The position numbers and the translations under genes are program-made. From NCBI RefSeq assembly GCF_003086295.3, contig NC_092044.1:7280843-7344842 (forward strand): a stretch of DNA of 64,000 bases. The letters are read 5' to 3'. This DNA is from Arachis hypogaea. Its lineage: Eukaryota > Streptophyta > Magnoliopsida > Fabales > Fabaceae. The notes beneath the pieces were generated by a model that did no database searches, was not told the DNA's origin, and worked only from the letters and a program-made list of their open reading frames with translations. Shown here one piece after another: positions 35,016 through 45,824 of the stretch (the first letter of the stretch is position 1; each line of letters opens with the position of its first letter).

Positions 35016-35545
35016 TTATAAGCTCTCAAAAACTTTTTTATATACCACATTTATCGTGCAGTTATCTTCCAAGTGTCTGTGATCTTGCAACATCACTTGC
35101 AGACCATCTTTACTTTTTACTCTTGATAACGCAACATACAATTGACCAAGAATGAAAACTGACTTTGGAAGGTATGTTTTAACTTTTAATAGAGTTTGTT
35201 CATGAGACTTGTTTATTGTCATTGTAAATGACATAATAATTGAAATTTATCTTCTTTAAAATCTGACCGACAATGTTTCATTATTTGGAATTAGATTCAG
35301 TTTTGGGATAAAAACAATACTTCTAATTTGTTACCGGTTAAAATCTTGCATTCTAGCACATGATTTTCTATTCTTCTAACTTGCATTCTCGTTCCATTGC
35401 ACAAACCATTAGTTTGGTCTATATTTTGCAGCAACATAACAGAAGCGCCAACTTTCATGATCAACTTGTGTGGTGGTAGACCTGTACAATTTATTTCATT
35501 TAAAATCTCTGGTGAGAAAGCATCTTTTTCCTCCTCAGCACACAT
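35016..35545 (-). pseudogene. Helitron PIF1-type helicase C-terminal remnant
   Basis: Minus strand reads ILNEINCTGLPPHKLIMKVG, VMLLQNIDQTNGLCNGTRM, then in a shifted frame PKLNLIPNNETL and SFTMTINKSHEQTL, GQLYVALSRVKSKDGLQVML. These are the last helicase motifs (including QLYVALSRV) of the RepHel protein of plant Helitrons. The DNA-copying N-terminal parts are missing. Broken by a frameshift near 35300 and TAA codons near 35250-35265. At its start the sequence changes abruptly to AT-rich DNA at about 35550. Confidence 0.82.
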
Positions 35546-36802
35546 ACTCAGAATTTAAGTAAACTCTTTTTTGCCCAGGTAACTTAGGAAGATCCGATTT
35601 GTATACCTCTCATAATTTTAAAAAATACCACAAATTACAATATTAAAGTATATCACTCATCTCACTTTTATATCTAAATTTTTTAGTAAAAAAATACAAA
35701 TAGATAATCAAAATTTATTATTTTAATATTTTTATAACAAAATTATTATAATTTCTTTTTTGGTATTTGATAAAGAAAAGAAAACAAAAAAAAAGCAAAT
35801 TTTTTAATTAAAAAATTCAAAATGGTATCAAATAACAAAAAACTCCTTTCTAAAAACTGAACTAAATAAAAAAAGACCAACACAATATTTTATGCACTCG
35901 TCAACTGAGTTTATCTTAAATTTATTTACTGATGATAATACCCAATCAATCAATAAAAAAAATGCACCAACTTCTCAAACATGAACTAATTTATTAAAAT
36001 CTTGACCAGAATTATCGATTATTTGATGTATCAACAATTAGCCAATTAAGTATTACGTATTAACAGTTTAACACTGTCACTGCCAACTGCCAAAGAAATG
36101 TTATATTCACATTTAATTATACATTAATTCCGTCCTGCGTATATTAAAAATTAATGATTAACTCGGTCACTTATATAATATAAAATAAATATTAAAATAT
36201 AAAATATATATTAAAATAAACTAAATAAAATATATATTTATATATAAATATATAATAATTAATTTTTTTATGAGCACCGTGTACATAACATTTTTTAATA
36301 TATATTTATATGCCGTTGTGAAAACATTCAAAAGAATGAATTTGTATAAAGAAAAAATAAGATTCTAATTAAGAAAAAAAATTACTAATATAAAAATAAT
36401 TTATAAATTATTTTATTATATATTAACATATTAATAAAAATAATTGATTTTATTTTTATTAAATTAGTCATTCAAAAATAAATAATTATGTTAGATATAT
36501 ACTAAAAATAGTTATTAGTATAAAATATATATTAGAATATAAATATATATTAAAGATAAATTAAATAATATATATTTATAAATAAATATATTAATAATTA
36601 ATTTTAGTAATTAATTTTAATGTATAAATAATATTTTTAAAAATAAATAATTAAATAATTATAAAGAAAAAATTTACACTAATCTTTCAAGTAATTTGTA
36701 GAGAGAGAAAAAACACACACTTTTATATATGTGTGTGCGGATAATTTAGTTTAATTTAACACATGGCCACTCCCTTTATTATTCCTGGGTAGAAATTTAT
36801 CT
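35546..36802. other. Intergenic, AT-rich with dispersed repeats
   Basis: Contains two copies of the dispersed AT-rich repeat (next entry) and no coding frame. Confidence 0.45.
36165..36650. repeat. Dispersed AT-rich repeat, copies 2 and 3
   Basis: At 36170-36290 and 36490-36650 the order TATAAAATATATATTA..., AAATTAAATAATATATATTT (or AAACTAAATAAAATATATAT), AATTAATTTTAGT is repeated, as near 10110 and 54080-54260. Confidence 0.5.
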
Positions 36803-38418
36803 GTAGTGAATTTTACATGAATCTATTTTTGAATGGATGATATGTGTTATTATTTGATTTAAAAAAGATCGGTTTATTTTATATAAATAATTTAATTAAA
36901 AAATTAATTGATATAGTTATGATGATAGATTTTTTTACTGTATTTTATTCTAAAACAAATGAATTAATTTAAATTGAGAAATTGTAGTTAATTGTTTATA
37001 ATATAATTTTTTAAACCAAAATTATAATTAAAAATTATTAAAAAGATAAAATTATCTAGTATATTGAACTAGCTCAATGTTAATCAAATTTTTTATTTCT
37101 ATTATAAAATATAAAAAAAATTTAATTCTTAAAAAATTCATATAATTTTTTAGGATTTACTTTTTTATTGTATTTTCAAAAAGTTTACACAAAATTCACC
37201 TATCATATTGACTAAACTTATTTATTTATGTAAAGTTTGTTTATAGACTCCTCAAACTTGTTTACGTTTTAATACGATTTGAATTGTATTAGTATATTTT
37301 TATTTTTTAATCAATTTAATTTTATTTAAATAATTAGAATTTTAAATTATAAAATTTGTATTAGTTTATAATTTAAAATTTAAATAGATATAATTTAAAT
37401 TAATGATTTATAAAATTGTATGTATTTGTATTATTGTACTTCTATGATTAATTATATTTATTCAATTTAAAAAAAAACAACCGTTCTTAATTTTCAACTA
37501 ACAAATAAATACACTTATATTATTTTTAAATTAAAATTTTTTAAATAAATGTATTCTTATTATTTTAATTTTTTAATTTAAACAAACATATTCATATTAT
37601 TTTAAATAAAATTTAAAGTTAATATAAGTATGTTTATTTAAAATTTAAAATTTTAATATTTTAAATAAATATACTCTTATTATTTTAAAATAAGTATAAT
37701 CTTTTAATTTGAAAATAATATGAATGTATTTAAATAAAAAATTAATAATCGTTATTTATTTTTAAATTAAATAAATATAATTAATTATATTAGTACAATA
37801 ATACGAATACATATAATTTTATAAATTATTAATTTAAATTATATCTATTTAAATTTTAAATTACAAACTAATACAAATTTTATAATTTAAAATTCTAATT
37901 ATTTAAGTAAAATTAAATTGGTTAAAAAATAAAATACTAATACAATTCAAATTGTATTAAAACGTAAATAAGTTTATTGAGTCCATAAACAAATTTTATG
38001 TAAATAAATAAATTTAATCAATCTTATAGGTAAATTTTGTACAAATTTTATGAAAACACAATAAAAAAATTAAATCCTAAAAAATAACATAATTTTTATA
38101 ATTAAACTTTTTTATATTTTATAAAAAAAATCTTATTAAGATTAAACTAGTCTAATATATTAGATAATTTTATTTTTTTAATAATTTTTAATTATAATTT
38201 TAGTTAAAAAATTATATAATAAATAATTAATTACAATTTTTTAATTTAAATTAATAAATTTATTTTTAAAATAAAATACAATAAAAAATTTAATATCATA
38301 GTTATATCAATTAATATTTTAATTAAATTATTTATATAAAATAGATCAATTTTTTTTTAAAACCAAATAATAATACGCGTTATCCATTCAAAAACAAATT
38401 TTATGTCAAGTCGATTAC
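36803..38418. mobile_element. Large palindrome / foldback element (about 1.6 kb)
   Basis: Arms of about 800 bp pair over almost their whole length around a centre near 37600. Examples: ATTTTTGAATGGATGATATG (left) against the complement of TTATCCATTCAAAAACAAAT (right); TTTGTATTAGTTTATAATTT against AAATTACAAACTAATACAAA; ATACGATTTGAATTGTATTA against TACAATTCAAATTGTATTAA. No coding frame. No clean target duplication at the ends. Its right end is about 265 bp upstream of the PB1 gene start. Confidence 0.75.
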
Positions 38419-38552
38419 TTAATCCTGCCTTGCCATGTGTCTCTCCTGGCTAGTCAAATGTGTAACCACCATTCAGGAATGCCCAAAGAATCCCCTTCCT
38501 TGTAAAAACATACTAAAATTTCCAAGCCTGCCGAAAGTGACATATAATTTCC

Positions 38553-38682
38553 GAAGCTTCCAGGCAGTCCACTCTGCAACAGCAACTGCAATGCATGGAA
38601 CCTTCGCGGTCGCTTCGTTTCCTATTTATTTCCAAATCAAGCATTACGGTCAAATCCAAACACTACCAACTCACAAAACAAA
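38553..38682 (+). promoter_or_regulatory. Likely promoter/5' UTR of the PB1 gene
   Basis: Between palindrome and ATG. It has a perfect heat-shock-element-like GAAGCTTC at 38553-38560 and a TATTTAT at 38633-38639. The ATG lies in the favourable context AAAATGGC. Function inferred from position only. Confidence 0.3.
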
Positions 38683-39234
38683 ATGGCCGAGAACACGGTG
38701 GCGAGATTTATATGCAGCTACGGCGGCGAGATCAGGCACCGCGACAGCCGCGGGAGTAACAATCAACACTTCTTCTACTATGGTGGCAACAACAGGATGA
38801 TCCAAGTCGATCCCAGCATCAGTTTCCACGACATGACCGCTGAGCTCTCCGCCCTCTGCGGCGGAGACCCCATTAATTTCTTCAAGTATCTCATCCCTGG
38901 CGACGATCTCGACACGCTCGTTACCGTCACCAACGACAGAGACCTTGGTTACATGATGAGGGAATTTGATCTGCACTTCCGCGGTTCTTCTGAACGGATG
39001 AGAATCTTTCTCTTCCTCGATCCCGTCCACAATGCTGGTGTCTCAGTTAATACCTCCGACGAGGATCAGCGCGTCATATTCGCGATGGTGATGGTGGCAG
39101 TAGTGGCAGTAGTAGTTTTGATATTGATATTGATATTGATGTTACTGCTGTTGGTGGCGGTGGCGGTGACGGTGGTGGTAGTAGTGGTGGCAATAATGGA
39201 GGTGATGGTGGAGGAGTGGTGGTGGTGGTGGTAA
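38683..39234 (+). CDS. PB1-domain protein with hydrophobic Val/Leu-rich tail (183 aa)
   Basis: Starts MAENTVARFICSYGGEI; the PB1 domain spans about 6-113 (FFKYLIPGDDLDTLVTVTND, MREFDLHF, MRIFLFLDP). It is the same PB1 subtype as in the two TIR fusions of this window. After SVNTSDEDQR the present frame gives about 37 residues of V/A/L/I/M (134-170), then EVMVEEWWWWW and TAA. The frame one base over reads DGDGGSSGSSSFDIDIDIDV, GGGGDGGGSSGGNNGGDGGG, and with one more shift GGGGGNSDIGVDA and a stop. That is a normal-looking disordered tail, so I think an indel near 39040-39085 converted it into a membrane-like one. No TIR or NBS exon follows in the next kilobases. It could act as a free PB1 partner for the fusions, or be decaying. 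Confidence 0.7.
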   Translation: MAENTVARFICSYGGEIRHRDSRGSNNQHFFYYGGNNRMIQVDPSISFHDMTAELSALCGGDPINFFKYLIPGDDLDTLVTVTNDRDLGYMMREFDLHFRGSSERMRIFLFLDPVHNAGVSVNTSDEDQRVIFAMVMVAVVAVVVLILILILMLLLLVAVAVTVVVVVVAIMEVMVEEWWWWW

Positions 39235-40925
39235 TAGTGATATTGGTGTTGATGCTTGAACAGAGAAGAGATAGAGTGGTGGTGGAAATAGTGATGCTCA
39301 TTATCGTCAATGGTGGTGGTGATGAGTGGGGTTAGGGCGGTACACTGGTGGTAATAGTCATGTAAGCGTTGCCATTTTTGATGAAAGAAGAAAGAAGAAA
39401 GAAGAAAGAAGTAGTGTTTCCTTGAGATTTGAACGAAGAGGGTATAATTGGAAAACAAATGAGCTAAAATTTAAACTGTAAATTATTGTATATAATTACC
39501 ATAACATACTCTAAAAACTTACTCTTATATTGAGTATGATTCATCACAATTTATTTTTTAAATACTATATTTTAATAATTTATTTAAATTATTTAATCTT
39601 CGTAGTTGTAAAGACATAATATTTTCTATAAACTCTTCTCAAAATATTTCCTCTATACTAGTCACGTTAATTTTATTAGAAATCACCATAATAAAAACAT
39701 TCAAGTTAAATTTACATTTTTGAAATTGCATGTGCATATATAAAGTCACTCATTTTAAAAGATACGAAGCTAATCACGTATAAAAAATTAATTTGATCAA
39801 GATGAAAATGAAATTATTTTAGCCAATAATTTTAGAGAGTATTTGATATATTAAGTACTAACAGTTTAAAGAAATATTCCATTGTCATCTTATAATCACC
39901 GGCAAGTTGTTGGGGTTTGTGGAGTATGATACTGTGGTGTTAATTTAGCTTGCGAACTTAGGAAGCTTTTTAAGCTTATGGCGGAACAAGATTCGGGAGC
40001 TTGCTGGAGTGTGAGGTTTTCGTTGGTTTCAAGAACGGCTAATGGTAAAATTTAGTATAAAGGTAAAATTTCTCATTGTAAACTTTTATGGAGCTTTAAA
40101 ACTCCAAACAATAGAAGAGTTATTATTAAAAAAACTTTTGTTAGGTCTTGGTTCTTTTTTTGTCCTTTTTGTTTGTTATTCACTTATTCTGACATTCAGT
40201 TATTGTTACTTACCAAAGTCATTATGTTTCTGTTTATCAGGACTTTAAATTAGTAGATGGTACTTCAAAATACTTTGGTCTTTGGCTGATATATTAGTCT
40301 AGTTTTTTTTTAAATTATTCTTAAAATTACAATATAATTTATAACCATGTAACTTTATATATAATTGAGTAAAGTATTTTATTATTTTTTAATTTATTAA
40401 AAATTTTAATAATATCTTTAAATTTTATTTTATTTTATTTTATTTTATCTAAAAAAAAATTATTTACATCAAATATATTTTTTATGGTTAATTTTTAAAA
40501 AAAATTAGGACTAATTCAACAATAAGTACACAAAAATATCTTTAAATACAAGCAAATAATATATAATTGTTGTACATTATTGTTGAATTAATTTTAAATC
40601 TTTTAAAAATTTAATTGTTAGAGATATATTTAATAGATATTAAAAATTTTAAAAATAAATTTAAAATAAAATAAAACAAATATTTTTAAATTTTTTTACA
40701 AATTTAAAAAATAAAAAATATTCTTTATCCTATATAATTTTGTTACAGCTCAATTATAAGATAACAACTTAATAGTAAAAATTTTATATTAAAGAAGTGA
40801 CTTTTATGTTTTAAAGTTATTATATGTTACTTTTTATACGTATCTTGTATACTTTAAAAGACTTAAATAATTAGTTAATTATTTAGTAAAATCTTGTAAT
40901 GTTTAAAATTTGAATTTAACTTTAA
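39235..40925. other. Intergenic; GGTGGT/GAAGAAA low complexity, then AT-rich
   Basis: 39235-39420 continues the GGTGGTAATAGT-like repeat of the PB1 gene tail and a GAAGAAA run. At about 39930-40042 an open plus-strand stretch (CELRKLFKLMAEQDSGACWS) ends at a GT; it is unrecognised and may be a lone exon or chance. The rest is AT-rich with a hairpin-like stretch at about 40490-40640 (words AAAATTAGGACTAATTCAAC and GTTGAATTAATTTTAAATC). Confidence 0.4.
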
Positions 40926-41239
40926 GGGCAATTTACGCATTTAAATTGTTTGAGCTCCAATTTTACGCAAATACATTGTTTCCAAATTCAATACGCAAAT
41001 GCATTGTTTCACTATTTTATGTAAACCGCTACTGGCAGTAGCGGTTTATAGGTGTGCATAAACCGCTACTACCTGCCGCGGTTTATGTGTGGGAGTGTGT
41101 GAGTGTAAACCGCTGCTGGCAGCAGCGGTTTACGTGCGTGTGTGTGAGAGTGTAAATCGCTACTGGCAACAGCGGTTTACGTGCGTGTGTGTGTGAGTGT
41201 AAACCGCTACTGCCAGTAGCGGTTTACGTGTGATGTTTT
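40926..41239 (+). repeat. Left terminal inverted repeat with palindromic units
   Basis: Palindromic cores at about 41025-41053, 41058-41086, 41108-41136, 41152-41180 and 41199-41227, all variants of TAAACCGCTnCTGnCAGnAG, separated by TGTGTGnGAGTG spacers. Each core could form a roughly 13-bp stem. Confidence 0.9.
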
Positions 41240-41275
41240 GCCTATATAAATTTATCTTTATTTAGTTCGTTTGTC

Positions 41276-42130
41276 CTAGTCTGCATAAAACCGTGGACTC
41301 ACCAGCTGATCATCTAAATCCATAGTCATCGTCGGCGTCAACTCCGGCATCTGACAGTAAGATCTGTTGGTGAATGTCTCCCCTCCAACCTCAGTCGCTG
41401 CGGTCCCACTAACTCCACCTCCGAACTGTGTAGCATCCGCAGTTCTCCCACGTTTGGCATTAGACCGACGAACACGGTGATCGATCTCAGCTCTAGCCTC
41501 TCCGCCTGCATCATCCTCCTGCATCGCATCACGTAACCACCTCCACTCTCGACCGGTGTCCCTAGTACCAACACGACGGCGTCTCTCAACACGACGGTTG
41601 TCTGGCATATCAGGTGGCTGTGATCTGCGTGGGACCTGGGTGGATCCTCTCTGAAATGCTTCCGGAGGTATCTGGGTGCCTCTCGGATCCGCGAATGCAG
41701 CCCCCGGGCTCATGCCATGCCCGATAGTAGTGGGGAAACCACCTATCCCCTCCCCTACCGTCCTTAGCATGCAGCCAGTCTACGTTCAAAGCATCCTCGG
41801 GGATATGCTGTACTCCACCCAGCTGTGGAACAACCCTGTCAACCTGATGCCACTCGATGACCGCAAAGTAAATCAAACTAGTCACGGCTCGCCACATGCG
41901 ACTATGCTCTTCTGTAAGTATCTCTGGATGGACCACGGCAAGTACATCAAGCGCGGAGTAGGGCTCCCATACAATCTGAAATTTCAGAACTCATCATACA
42001 TTACAACAACAACTATGTATCTAGTCACGACTAGAGAGCAAACAAAAAATGAAACTCTAAATGCTATAAAACTTACATCATGAGCGGTCAATCGATCCAA
42101 CACAAGCCGATACCTAATGACCCTCTGCTC
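41276..42130 (-). pseudogene. PMD gene fragment inside the Mutator-like element
   Basis: Minus strand: YRLVLDRLTAHD, donor at about 42077, then from about 41975 an exon IVWEPYSALDVLAVVHPEIL, YFAVIEWHQVDRVVPQLGGV, HIPEDALNVDWLHAKDGRGG, matching the C-terminal half of plant mobile domain proteins. A frame change near 41680 leads into a Pro/Arg/Gly-rich tail ending DDQLVSPRFYAD at 41276. The N-terminal half of PMD is absent. The joint near 41700 looks like an internal deletion. Confidence 0.75.
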
Positions 42131-42396
42131 CTTTCCATCGTTAGGAGGTAAGTAGGCAGACCACCTAAATTTAAGTCACATGAGACACTAACTTAAAAAA
42201 AATCCCAAGAAATTTGTTAAACTTAAAAAGGCATAACCCATACCTGGATGCCAGCGGGAAAGAGAAAACCTCAAATCCGGCCGGCCTCAAAGACGAAAAC
42301 CGCCAGAATATCCAACTCTGTAGCAACTGGAGCGGGCCCGCAAGATTAGTCACATTTCTGTTCGCTACTCGACACATGCATCGGTACAGCCACGCC

Positions 42397-42709
42397 AAAC
42401 ATCACACGTAAACCGCTACTGGCAGTAGCGGTTTACACTCACACACACACGCACGTAAACCGCTATTGCCAGTAGCGGTTTACACTCACACACACACGCA
42501 CGTAAACCGCTGCTGCCAGCAGCGGTTTACACTCACACACTCCCACACATAAACCGCGGCAGGTAGTAGCGGTTTATGCACACCTATAAACCGCTACTGC
42601 CAGTAGCGGTTTACATAAAATAGTGAAACAATGCATTTGCGTATTGAATTTGGAAACAATGTATTTGCGTAAAATTGGAGCTCAAACAATTTAGATGCGT
42701 AAATTGCCC
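42397..42709 (-). repeat. Right terminal inverted repeat
   Basis: Inverted copy of 40926-41239 with the same five palindromic units in reverse order; differences are few (for example CTATTGCCAG for one CTACTGGCAA), so the arms are nearly identical. Confidence 0.9.
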
Positions 42710-42803
42710 TAACTTTAATGTATGTAAAATAGTTTTATATGGACGTTAAATTGTATATCGCGATATCAATAAACGTAATTAATTTTAATACCAATATTTA
42801 TAA

Positions 42804-43963
42804 GGGATAAGTACTTTTTTCGTCCCCAAGGTTTGGGGTCAAAATCAAAATCGTCCCCGACCTTTTTTTTTAATTAAAATCATCCTCAACGTTTAAAAAC
42901 GCTTTAAAATCGTCCTTTTCTATTTTTTTGACCAAATTACCCTCATCATCATCATTCTCCTCTTCACCTTCACCCCTCACCCTCCACTCCTCACCGCCTC
43001 CCCTCACCGCTTCACCTCACCCCCCCACCCCTCACTGCCTCCCCCTCACCCCCTCACCTCATCCCCTACCCTCACCTCACCCCCCACCCCTCACTGCCTC
43101 CCCCTCAACCCCTCACCGTACCCCTTCACCCCCCCACCGTAACTCCCCCCTCCCACCCCTCACCCCACTCGGTCATCATCATCATCATCATCATCAACAG
43201 ATTTCATCAACAACAACACATTTCATAAAAAATTTAGAAATTTAAATTTCACCAACAACAAATTTCATCAAAAACCACAGAAAAAGAAGAAAAGAATAAG
43301 AAGAAGTAGAAGGCAGAAAGCAAAAACAGAAAAACAGGGACGGCGGGGGGCTGGACGCAGGGGCGACGGTGGGCTGGACGCGGGGCGGCGGCGGGGGGCT
43401 AGACGCGGGGCGGCGTGGGGCTGGACGCGGGGCGGCGTGGGGCTGGACGCGGGGGGCGTGGGGCTGGACGCAGGGGCGGCGGTGGGGGCTGGACGCGGGG
43501 CGGTGTGGCTGGACGCGGGGCGACGACGAGGGGCTGGACGCGGGGCGGCGGCGTGGGGCGGCATGGGGCTGGACGCGGGGCGACGTGGGGCTGGACACGC
43601 GGGGGCGTGGAGCTGGACGTGGGGCGGCGGCGTGGGGCTGGACGCGGGGGCGGCGGCGGAGGGCTGGACACGGGGCGGCTGCGGGTTGGGGGTGATGGAG
43701 TGAGGGTTGGGGGTGGGTGTAGGAGGAAAGGAAAATTGTGTGGGGGGGGGGAGGAGAGAAACGAAGAGATCTGATGGGGGGTGGGGGTTGGGTTTTTTTT
43801 TTTAATTTTTATTAATAGTTAAGGGTAATTTGGTCCCAAAAAATAGAAAATGACGATTTTATAACAATTTGTAACGTTGAGGATGATTTTAATAAAAAAA
43901 AAAGGGGTCAGGGACGATTTTGATTTTGACCCCAGACCTTGGGACGAAAAAAGTACTTATCCC
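42804..43963. mobile_element. Inverted-repeat element carrying C-rich and G-rich low-complexity DNA
   Basis: The start GGGATAAGTACTTTTTTCGT and the complement of the end are identical, and the arms continue inward: CAAAATCAAAATCGTCCC, ATCATCCTCAACGTT and TTTTTGACCAAATTACC all recur inverted at 43810-43930, giving arms of about 145 bp. Flanks TTTATAA (42797-42803) and CTTATAA (43964-43970) match 6 of 7. The inside is a C-rich stretch (42950-43160) and a G-rich minisatellite (43330-43700). No transposase. Confidence 0.8.
43330..43700 (+). repeat. G-rich minisatellite (about 21-bp degenerate unit)
   Basis: About 18 imperfect tandem copies of GGGGCTGGACGCGGGGCGGC. The strand asymmetry is strong: G on plus. 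The long open frames across it in several frames come from this repeat and are not taken as genes. Runs of GGGG every 10-20 bases could form G-quadruplexes. Confidence 0.9.
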
Positions 43964-44205
43964 CTTATAAAACTATCTAAATAAATCAATTTAATGAAAT
44001 AATCGTATAACAAATAATTAAATCCTTACCTTTTTATCGGTTTTTGGACAAGTACAATTTTTAACTTCTTGCTGTTAATTTTTGTCCACCAACTCACTTA
44101 CCTATCGGGCCAACCTGCTTCACACATATGACAATATCAGTTCTCACTCTCATAAGCAACTCATCAGTCATCATAACCCAATTAAGTTATAACCCAATTA
44201 AGTTT

Positions 44206-45157
44206 GGGTAATGCTACCGTGATGATGTCATTTTTTTTTCTCATGTGATGAAACTCGCTAGCATAGCTATAGAAGACACACGTTTGTTATTTTTTATACG
44301 TTAGTGAAGTATTATATAAAATGAATCAGAGTTGGAGTTAGGTTTAGATTGTTTCATCTTCATGAATTTTTAAATAAAATTATGTGTCTTTATTTATCAA
44401 AAAAATTTTTTTTTTCATCGAATCATGTGCTTAACTCATCTTAATTAATAAATTTTATAATTTTTAATTTTTAATTTTGTAACTATGATACGGGTATTAG
44501 AGGCTCAGTTTGTGTTGTTTCAATTTTTCATGATTCAGTATTTAAAATTTTTGCCAATAATTTTATATATCGGTTATGAAATAAAATAAATTTAGATATA
44601 TGTGTGTAAGTTTTTTTTTGTAGATAACATTAATAAGATAAATTAAATATCAAATTATAGGATTTTTATTAAATAAATAAATTGCACATTTTATTTATTA
44701 AAAAAGTATTTAATTTTTTAAATAAATTAATTAAATGTTTTCTATTTTAGAATACTAAAAAATAATAAAAGTTTTATTTAAAAATATATATAATTTAAAA
44801 AATATTTATTAATTTACAAAATATTTTTTTATCTTATTTACAATACAAATGAGATAAATTATATTTTAAATATTATTTTTTTAATTGTTTTATGGTTCAA
44901 TTATATAGGTATCAAGTTACGATAAAAAAAAATATATTTTTTATTTTATTTTAAATTCATGATATCTATTTGCAAACGAAATTTAGTCAATTAAAAATTG
45001 ACTTATTTTATTTATACTCGATATATATTCATACTTATGTCATTGTCACTATAAATAAAATATATAATAAAATAAAAATTTAATTTTTTTAAAATTATAT
45101 ATATTGATAAATAAAACATGTATTATATTTATATATAAAAGACTCTAAATTAAACAA

Positions 45158-45191
<34 letters not shown>

Positions 45192-45787
45192 GTTATTATT
45201 ATTGATAATATGAATATTTTCACACCGAAAAACTTCGCACATACATTTCACTTCTTGGATTTAATTCAATTTAAAAAAAAGTGAAACCTCTAAAATTATT
45301 CTGTTCAAACTGAAGTTTACTCTATATTATTATTAGGTTTAATTATTTTGTTAGTCTCTATAATTTTGTAAAATTTTTAATTAGGTCTTTATACTTTTTT
45401 ACTTTTTAATTGAATCTATGTACCAATTTTTTTTCAATTAGCTCTTTCTTAGCAGTAATTGATTTAATTTTATAGGGACTCACCTAAAAAAATTTAGTGC
45501 ATGGATCCAAATAAAAGATAAAAAAAGTATAAGGACCCAATTAAAAAAAATGAGTGCAAGAACTTAATTAAAAAAAAAAGTACAGACACCTAATTAAAAA
45601 TTTCGCAAAAAACTATAGAGACGAAATTATAGAGACTAACAAAATAATTAAACCTAATAATAATATAGAGTAAACTTCAATTTGAACAGAATAGTTTTAG
45701 AGGTTTCACTTTTTTTTTAAATTGAATTAAATCCAAGAAGTGAGATGTATGTGCAAAGTTTTTCGGTGTGAAAATATTCATATTATC

Positions 45788-45824
<37 letters not shown>

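Larger units (their letters stand above)
40926..42709. mobile_element. Mutator-like element with 314-bp palindromic inverted repeats and PMD cargo (1784 bp)
   Basis: Terminal inverted repeats 40926-41239 and 42397-42709 begin GGGCAATTTACGC and end GCGTAAATTGCCC. It is flanked by TAACTTTAA at 40917-40925 and 42710-42718, a perfect 9-bp duplication. Each repeat holds five tandem units in which a palindrome such as AAACCGCTACTGGCAGTAGC alternates with GTGTGTG/CACACAC spacers. The 1.16 kb between carries a PMD gene fragment on minus. No transposase, so it moves only with help. The perfect duplication suggests a fairly recent insertion. Confidence 0.93.

Noticed and set aside
39066..39458. Minus-strand frames rich in Thr, Ser and His opposite the PB1 gene tail
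   Set aside because: Shadow of the GGTGGT repeat of the plus-strand gene.
39930..40042. Open stretch CELRKLFKLMAEQDSGACWS ending at a GT
   Set aside because: Could be a lone exon, but it is too short, unrecognised and has no partner exon.
43242..43774. Long overlapping open frames on both strands (Pro/Arg-rich and Gly/Trp-rich)
   Set aside because: They arise from the G-rich minisatellite, which lacks stops in several frames at once.
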